A stretch of DNA of 64,000 nt, from NCBI RefSeq assembly GCF_904849725.1, contig NC_058520.1, positions 534,864,083-534,928,082 of the forward strand, in the 5' to 3' direction. Source of the DNA: Hordeum vulgare subsp. vulgare (lineage: Eukaryota > Streptophyta > Magnoliopsida > Poales > Poaceae). Positions 57,603 to 64,000 of the stretch are shown here, piece after piece. A model generated the notes under the pieces. It was not told the DNA's origin and did no database searches. It saw nothing but the letters and a program-made list of their open reading frames with translations. Within the stretch, counting starts at the first letter, position 1; every line of letters begins with the position of its first letter. The position numbers and the translations under genes were made by a program.

Positions 57603-60590
57603 CAGGTTGTTTTCTCCGGAGGAGCCAAATGGGTGATCGACAGTGGATGCACCAATCATATGACCGGAGATAGTAACTTGCTCTATGACTTCATGCAAGC
57701 CATTCGACCATACATGAGCACTGTATTTGGTGGAGGGTCGAAAGGGCAGGTAATTGGGTTGGGCAAGGTGGCAATCACTAATGACATGTCTATTGCAAAT
57801 GTCATGCTTGTCCAATCTCTTCAATATCATTTACTTTCAGTTTGCCAATTGGCTTCCGTCGGTTATGACACATTATTTGGACTAACGGATGTGAAAGTCT
57901 TTAAGAGAGACACTCTTGAAGTGGCCTTTGTTGGAGAGTTGGATGGCAACCTTTACACGGTTGATTTCTCGAAAGAGAGCACTTTCCATACAACTTGTCT
58001 AATGGCCAAGGCCGACATGGGATGGTTGTGGCATCGCCGGCTCGCCCATGTTGGCATGAAAAATCTTCAAAATCTCTTAAATGACAATCACATCCTTGGA
58101 CTAACAAATGTATTTTTTAAGAAATATCGTGTGTGCAGTGCATGCATAGCTGGGAAACAACATCAATCAAGACATCCACCCAAGAACATTGTATCCACTT
58201 CGAGGCCGTTAGAGCTCCTTCATGTGGATCTGTTTGGGCCTCCTTCATGGGCAAGTCTTGGAGGGAAAAAGTATGGCCTAGTCATTGTTGATGATTACTC
58301 AAGATATACATGGGTGTTCTTTCTCAAGTCCAAGGACGAGACGAAGATCACTTTCATTGACTTTGCCAAACAAGCCCAGCGGAAGTTTGACAAGGACATC
58401 AAGGCAATAAGAAGTGATAATGGCTCTGAGTTCAAGAACTACACCCTAGAAGAATTTCTTAGTGATGAGGGAATTGAACATCAATACTCCGCACCTTACA
58501 CCCCTCAACAAAATGGTGTGGCAGAGAGGAAGAACCGGACACTTGTGGAAATGGCAAGGTCCATGTTAGACGAATACAAGTCACCACATAGTTTTTGGGC
58601 TGAGGCCGTCAACACAACATGTCATGCATCAAACCGGCTCTTCCTCCGATCAATATTGGAAAAGACTCCATATGAGATCCTAACTGGGAACAAGCCCAAT
58701 GTTAAGTACTTTCGTGTGTTTGGATGCAAGTGTTTCATCCTCAACAAACGGGAACGGTTAGGAAAATTTCAATCCAAAACAACTGAAGGGATTTTTGTTG
58801 GCTATGGGTCAAACTCTCACGCCTATAGAGTCTACAACAAATCCACTAGATGTGTTATAGAAACCTGTGACGTGACGTTTGATGAATTTAACCGCTCCCA
58901 TGGGGAGCAAGTTAATCTAGATGATGCAGGTGAAGAAGACTCCCCACAAGATATCTTAAACATGGGTGTAGGTGCACTTCTTCCCATGGAACAAAGACCC
59001 CATGATGATGATGAAGATGATGAGAGTATCTATCATCCTCAATACAGTTCACTGCCCGTACCTCCACAAGATACTAGCACACACATCATGCCAGTTGTTG
59101 AGGATCAAGTGGGAGAACATGTCTCTCACCCTGATGACACTCAAGAACAAGTTGATCTTCAAGAGGTAGACCAAAGTATGGGTATGCTTGATGATGAACC
59201 TCAACAGGTGCAACGCGAAGAGGAATATCTTCCTCCGCACATAAATGATCCATATGTTGAGGACGTTGATGATGGAAACGAAGTCGAACCTCGTGAAACC
59301 TTGACCTCCATCATGCCACGTGTGGCCGGTCGTGTTGATATTGATCAAATCCTCACAGGCGTGTCGGAGGGTAGAGTGACTCGTAAACAATTAACAAATT
59401 TTTGTGCTCACTTTTCGTTTGTCTCTAGTACCATGCCACATAGGGTTCAGGATGCATTGTGTGACAATGACTGGCTACTTGCTATGCAAGAGGAGCTAAA
59501 CAGTTTTACACGCAACGAAGTATGGTCATTGGTAGAACGACCAACTGAGGAACATAATGTCATTGGAACTAAATGGATTTTTAAGAACAAGGAAGATGAG
59601 AACGGGACTGTCCTACGCAACAAGGCAAGGTTAGTAGCACAGGGGTACTCCCAAGTTGAAGGTTTGGACTTTGGTGAAACTTTCGCCCTTGTTGCTCGTC
59701 TTGAGCCCATTCGCATTTTATTGGCCTATGCTGCTTTCAATGGTTTTACTTTGCATCAAATGGATGTGAAAAGTGCTTTTCTTAACGGTCCTCTACAGGA
59801 AGAGGTATATGTATCACAACCACCTGGGTTTGTTGACCCTCATCACAAAGACCATGTATATAAACTTCACAAGGCTTTGTATGGTCTTAAACAAGCACCC
59901 CGTGCTTGGTACGATCATCTTAAGAAGTTCCTACTCGATGATGGCTTTGTGGTGGGGGTGATCGATCCCACTCTTTTTACTAAGAGGGAAAATGGTGATT
60001 TGATTTTATGCCAAATCTATGTAGATGACATCATTTTTGGTTCTCCTAACATCCATTTGTGCAAGAAGTTTGCGGCCTCCATGACCAAGACCTTTGAGAT
60101 GTCACTCAACACGGACTTGAAGTTCTTTCTTGGTTTTCAAATACAACAATTTCAAGAAGGAATTTTCTTGTCTCAAACTAAGTACCTCAAGGACATTCTT
60201 GAGAAATTTGATATGACAAATGCTAAACCAATGAAGACACCTATGGCCACCGATGTAGTTCTAAATGAAGACTCAAACGGTATTCCTTTTGACCCATCTA
60301 CTTACCGCTCCATGATTGGTTCGCTGCTTTATCTTTGCGCATCTAGACCGGACATCATGTTAAGTGTAGGAATATGTGCTAGATTTCAAGCTTCCCCTAT
60401 GGAAAGCCATCACACGGCGGTTAAGCATATTCTTAGATACCTTGTTCACACCCCAAAGTTAGGCTTATGGTACCCTAAGGATGCAAAGTTTGATCTTATT
60501 GGGTATTCCGATGCGGATTGGGCCGGTGATAAAGTGGGACGGAAATCCACTTCCGGTGCATGTCAGTTTCTTGGACGCTTCATGTCTCAC
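57603..60590 (+). pseudogene. Sirevirus pol (protease, integrase, reverse transcriptase, truncated RNase H)
   Basis: The frame is open from before 57,603. Protease [10 protein letters not shown] starts at about 57,639. The integrase zinc motif (HRRLAHVG ... CSACIAGK) and catalytic blocks ([22 protein letters not shown]) follow, then a variable acidic linker, and the reverse transcriptase ([40 protein letters not shown] at 60,018-60,029). About 990 codons are uninterrupted. RNase H begins (YSDADWAGD) but breaks off after GACQFLGR at about 60,580. The next bases belong to the third ORF, so its C-terminal part (roughly 100 residues) is deleted. The reverse transcriptase and integrase look intact; the missing RNase H makes it non-functional. 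Confidence 0.9.
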
Positions 60591-61772
60591 TTTCCGCCGC
60601 GACATAGATCAATACGAGGTCGCACGTGACTCTACGGACTCACGTTTCCGCACAAACGTCCAGGCGGACATCTTTACCATAGTCATAGTTCCTAAGGGGT
60701 TATCTATTCATCACTTTATTGATGTTGAGCATATTCGCATGCACCCAGCGAAATATCCGGGTGCCATTGAGCTTATTGAGGCATCGGGGCTTGCCGCCCC
60801 GTTTGCCTTTCATTGCGACTTTAATGCTGCTGCCATTCACCAGTTCTATGCCACATGCCATTTTGGCTCCGACAACACTGTGAGCTGGATCACCTCTGAC
60901 GTTCGCTTCACAGCTTCTTATGCTACATTTGTTGCCGCACTGGGTTTTCCCAATTCCGGTTTCAAAATACATAGGGATGATCCTAACCATGCGCCTAAGT
61001 CTATTGACGTGTGTGGGCATCTTCTCAAGCCACTACGTGAGCTTGATGCGGATGAGCGCATGAAGGACCTTAACCAGGTATCCATCTGGCGCTCACCTTA
61101 CTTCATTATTTTTCATGTCTCATCCGCACCATCTATCCCAAGATGGGTGATAAGGGTTCTTGCAGTGGCTATTGTATCGACATCATGTATCACTTGTTCG
61201 AGAACCCCAAGGGCAAAATCAATGTGCCCCATTTTCTATGGCATGAGATTCGGCTTGCTAGCTTTCAGTACAAGCGAGCCTTTCCTCACACTCCTTTCAT
61301 CCAGGCACTTATTAACCATGTTGCTGATTTCTCTGTGGCTGTCACTCACACCCATCGCAAGTGGGTCATTCCCGCTCACATGGCGGATGACTTTGCTCCC
61401 AAGAAAGCCCCCTCATCCTCCACATCCACTCGTCGCACTGCTGCACGGGCCGCCACCCCCTCATCTAGCTCCGCTCCTCTCGGTCGCATTGCCAAATTCC
61501 TTGGCAAGGCACATTCTGCATTGATGAAGGCCATCTCTTTCCAGTGTGGTCAAACCCATGATGTGGTTTCTCGCTTAGTCTCCTCCAAGAATGCCCTCAA
61601 GGCTCGTCTGAGAGCCTCGGGCACTCTTGATGTGAGTGATGATGAGGCCCCTCCTGCTGCTCCTCCTACTGATTTTGGCTTCCCTTCTGGTCCGGAGTGG
61701 TCTGATTTCCTTAACAAGGCTGGTGGCAGTGGCTTGGCTGATGATGCTGATGATGATGGTGATGAGCTCTGA
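60583..61772 (+). pseudogene. Third ORF after pol, gene-like, N-terminus deleted and one frame change
   Basis: It is fused to the broken RNase H at about 60,580. It reads in one frame to about 61,118 and then, after a one-base shift, in another frame to TGA 61,770-61,772. About 395 codons remain. Visible blocks: [87 protein letters not shown], a Ser/Thr/Ala-rich stretch and an acidic tail DDADDDGDEL. No signal peptide or membrane segment is seen, so it does not look like an envelope protein. The middle part resembles the plant 'putative transposon protein' domain (Transposase_32 group) as I remember it; that is tentative. It sits where Sireviruses can carry an extra ORF. Confidence 0.65.
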
Positions 61773-62145
61773 GCGTGATTGGTGCTGTTGATGGCTCCCT
61801 TTTTGGTACTTGGTGCCAAAGGGGGAGTAATGTATCGTAGTTTTTTTATCGTCATTTTTGGTCTTTGGAGATTTAATGTAATGGATAAACTCATGTATGG
61901 CTACTTATGAATGGTTGTGACTTGCTATGGATTGCTATGATATCATCATAGACTATTATATCTTGCTTCCCTATTTCTATGATGATCTATTATCTTTACA
62001 TGTTGATCCATTGGAGCTTCGATTTTTTTTATCATGCATATCTTAAGGGGGAGCTCCGTACTAAATATCTCCTAGACTATAATGTATGTTAAATCTTTTT
62101 GAGACCTATGTATATGTTGTCATCAACTACCAAAAAGGGGGAGAT
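61773..62145 (+). promoter_or_regulatory. Multiple polypurine tract region
   Basis: AAAGGGGGAG at 61,818-61,827, AAGGGGGAG at 62,045-62,053 and AAAAAGGGGGAGAT at 62,132-62,145, the last abutting the LTR. Repeated purine tracts before the 3' LTR are a described Sirevirus trait. The rest is AT-rich and non-coding. Confidence 0.8.
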
Positions 62146-63783
62146 TGAAAGTGCATGCTATGCCCCTAATCGTCTTTTGGTGTTAATGACAACACATACA
62201 TAGGAAACTAATCCTATTTGTTGAGTGTATCTCAGGATGTAGTAGATTGAGAATTATGTGCCAAAGGTTGTCTGAAAAGATTGGGGAGTTATATTTCGAG
62301 AAGGCTCGGGATTAAGAAGAGATGATGTAGATTAGTCTTTTGAGTTTACTGATATTGAGTATAGGGATCCCGCACTATTAAGAGGGGATCACAGGTTTTG
62401 CGATGAACTTGCTCATACCACATCTTTACTATCATACCAAACACCACACAATCTCCACTCTGTTCTCAATTCAAAACAGGTCTATTACCTCGGACATCCG
62501 GCTCCCTCCGGACGTCCGACGGCCGAACGACCGGCAGGCTTCGGAAATCCGCAGCCCGTCACCAGAAGTTTGTGCGGCATATAACTCAGAAATCCGGCTC
62601 CCTCCGGTCATCCGAGGGCCGGACGTCCGGCCAAGCCCCGAAAATCCGGAAGCCTGCACCAGTAGAATTTGTGTTCTATAACTCGGAAATCCGGCTCCCT
62701 CCGGACGTCCGAGCGCCGGACGTCCGACCCCCGTCGGAAATCCGGAAACTACCACCAGTAGAAGTTAAGCTGTATAACACGGATTTCCGGTCTACTCCGG
62801 ACGTCCGGACGCTGATAAATTCAAAATAGGTTCAGTCGTATCTACAGGCCTCGGACGACCGACCCTTGTCGGACGTCCGGTTGCTGATAAATTCAAAAGA
62901 GTTCCAGTCGTGCCCACAGGCCTCGGACGACCCACCCTTGTCGGACGTCCGGCCCCTCGCGGACGCCCGAACTTCCGGCAACTGTCGAACGTCTGGACCG
63001 TGCGTGACTTAAGCACCTCCAACGACTGGATTTCACTCCACACTATATATACTCTTCTCCCACCACATGAAAGGGGGTTCAACACAGCTAGAATACACCC
63101 AAGAACACCTTTCCTCTCACTCACTCTTGTCTACACCAAATCCTAGATCCCAAGAGCATTTGTGAGTCCTTTTGAGTGTTGTTCCAATCAAAAGATAGAT
63201 CGTCTCCCTCTCCTCCTTCCCACCAAAGTGATTTGTGATTTGAGCAAGTTTTGAGCAATCCCCGTGATCTTGTTACTCTTGGAGGTTGGAGACTCCTAGG
63301 CGGTAGGAGTCTTCGGAGAGGAATCAAACCATTGTGATATCCCCCGGAAAGTTTGTGAAGGTTTGGAAGCCACCTCAAGGCTTACCACTAGTGGTTGAGA
63401 AACGCCTTCGTGGAGTTATCTCAAAGAGAGAATAGGGTGAGCCTTCGTGGCGTTGGTGTGCCTTCGTGGTAACATCCGCCCCTCTAACGGTGACGTAGCT
63501 TCCCTCCAAGGAAGTGAACATCGGGATACATCCTTGTCTCTCTCAGAGTTTCGGTTATTCCTAACCCTAACTCTCTACTTGTGTTAATCCTTATTACATA
63601 CTTGTATTTGATTATTGTTTACCGCTTGTCTTACTTCACTCCAAATAGCTTACCCATTGTCATAGCAATTATTAGGCCTACACTCATATTCCACACTTTA
63701 GCCTAAAATTGCTAAGTAATTATTAAAATTTGGATTTGTACCTATTCACCCCCCCCCCTCTAGGTCCATCTCGATCCTTTTCA
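62146..63783 (+). repeat. 3' LTR of the Sirevirus
   Basis: It starts TGAAAGTGCATGCT and ends CCTTTTCA, followed by CTCGT. It contains seven exact GGACGTCC copies and a TATA box at 63,043-63,052. Confidence 0.92.
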
Positions 63784-63788
63784 CTCGT

Positions 63789-64000
63789 GCGCTCTCCGGA
63801 CTCCTTTTTATTTTTTCTAATTTTCCATAAATTCGAAAACGGAGAAAATTTCCTATTGGAAAAGTTTTGTAGTCCATTTACTTACCAAAACACATACCTT
63901 TTGGTTTTCAGGGTCTGAAACAGGCTGATAAACATCCCTTATGTACTCCTTTGGAGTTATGATATTGATGATATTGGTCTCAACATTTATGGGAGTACCA
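63789..64000 (-). other. Outer element interior or LTR, continued to the window edge
   Basis: It resumes the sequence broken at 53,350. Read on the minus strand it precedes the GC-rich segment and TATA box upstream of the 134-aa ORF, so it may be the 5' LTR or leader of the outer element. No ORF. Confidence 0.5.

Larger units (their letters stand above)
53351..63783 (+). mobile_element. Sirevirus-type copia retrotransposon, nearly complete, with a third ORF
   Basis: LTRs of 1633 and 1638 bp, a perfect CTCGT duplication (53,346-53,350 and 63,784-63,788), an initiator-Met primer site, gag (about 850 codons), pol in copia order, an extra ORF after pol, and several AAGGGGGAG tracts before the 3' LTR. 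A large gag with a coiled-coil region, a post-pol ORF, repeated polypurine tracts and CpG-rich palindromes in the LTRs are known traits of Sireviruses. It inserted into the outer minus-strand element. The two LTRs look about 97-98% alike, so it is fairly young. Confidence 0.88.
29713..64000 (-). mobile_element. Non-autonomous gypsy-like LTR element, minus strand, host to three later insertions, extends past the window
   Basis: Its 3' LTR occupies 44,241-43,641 plus 30,638-29,713 (1527 bp when the insertion is removed), starts TGATACGTCCATTTTGC and ends GGGTCATCA. A polypurine tract lies next to it (44,256-44,242). The interior continues at 44,257-44,925, 51,870-53,350 and 63,784-64,000 between insertions. 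Only one ORF (134 codons) is visible. The left 5-bp flank is GGGAG (29,708-29,712); its partner would be beyond 64,000. Confidence 0.8.

Noticed and set aside
60583..61772. Envelope gene
   Set aside because: No signal peptide, transmembrane helix or glycoprotein-like cysteine pattern is visible in either frame segment.

Overview
The window is nuclear DNA of a grass of the wheat/barley tribe (Triticeae). The signs are an Angela/BARE-1/WIS-type copia LTR, long-LTR non-coding LARD elements, LTRs of the TGATACGTCTCC type, a tRNA-Asp primer site typical of Triticeae gypsy-like elements, and one intron-containing plant gene in a sea of nested retrotransposons. The species cannot be told from the sequence. 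There is no bacterial operon, CRISPR array or phage.

Left part (1-22,263). A decayed Angela/BARE-type copia element ends at 4097. Old intergenic DNA with a probable MITE follows (4098-5939). A 5'-truncated LINE sits at 5954-22,249 between matching 14-bp target duplications (5940-5953 and 22,250-22,263). It is split by a copia element (7184-21,854) that survives as a tandem: the 3' end of one copy, a shared LTR, then a second copy. That second copy is split inside gag by a complete non-autonomous LTR element (9921-17,130, target duplication gcgtc). The order is therefore LINE, then copia, then the non-autonomous element.

Middle (22,264-29,202). The only host gene is a four-exon NPF (NRT1/PTR) transporter on the minus strand (24,375-22,436, 537 aa predicted). 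The LINE target site lies about 170 bp past its stop codon. Next come AT-rich intergenic DNA, a GC-rich poly(A)-tailed retroposon with a 12-13 bp target duplication (25,243-26,848), a reversed gypsy-type LTR fragment, and a reversed Sirevirus-like copia LTR whose upstream promoter zone carries repeated GGTAGTACCGC motifs.

Right part (29,203-64,000). A reversed copia gag fragment is interrupted at 29,713 by a minus-strand non-autonomous gypsy-like element that runs off the window. This host element has received three later insertions, each with a perfect 5-bp target duplication: a 13.0-kb LARD (30,639-43,635, ACTAG) in its 3' LTR; a second non-autonomous LTR element (44,926-51,869, CCTCC); and a 10.4-kb Sirevirus-like copia element (53,351-63,783, CTCGT) with gag, pol and a third, gene-like ORF.

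The coding elements (copia, LINE, Sirevirus) could once have supplied enzymes, while the LARD and the three non-autonomous elements keep only cis signals (LTR promoter, primer site, polypurine tract, conserved stem-loops) and single ORFs of unknown function, so they must depend on partners. No intact, obviously active element is present, although the Sirevirus is close. I found no unambiguous new biological system. The most unusual signals are the third ORF of the Sirevirus, palindromic motif arrays in front of LTR TATA boxes, and polypurine-like motifs with stem-loops shared by two otherwise different non-autonomous elements.
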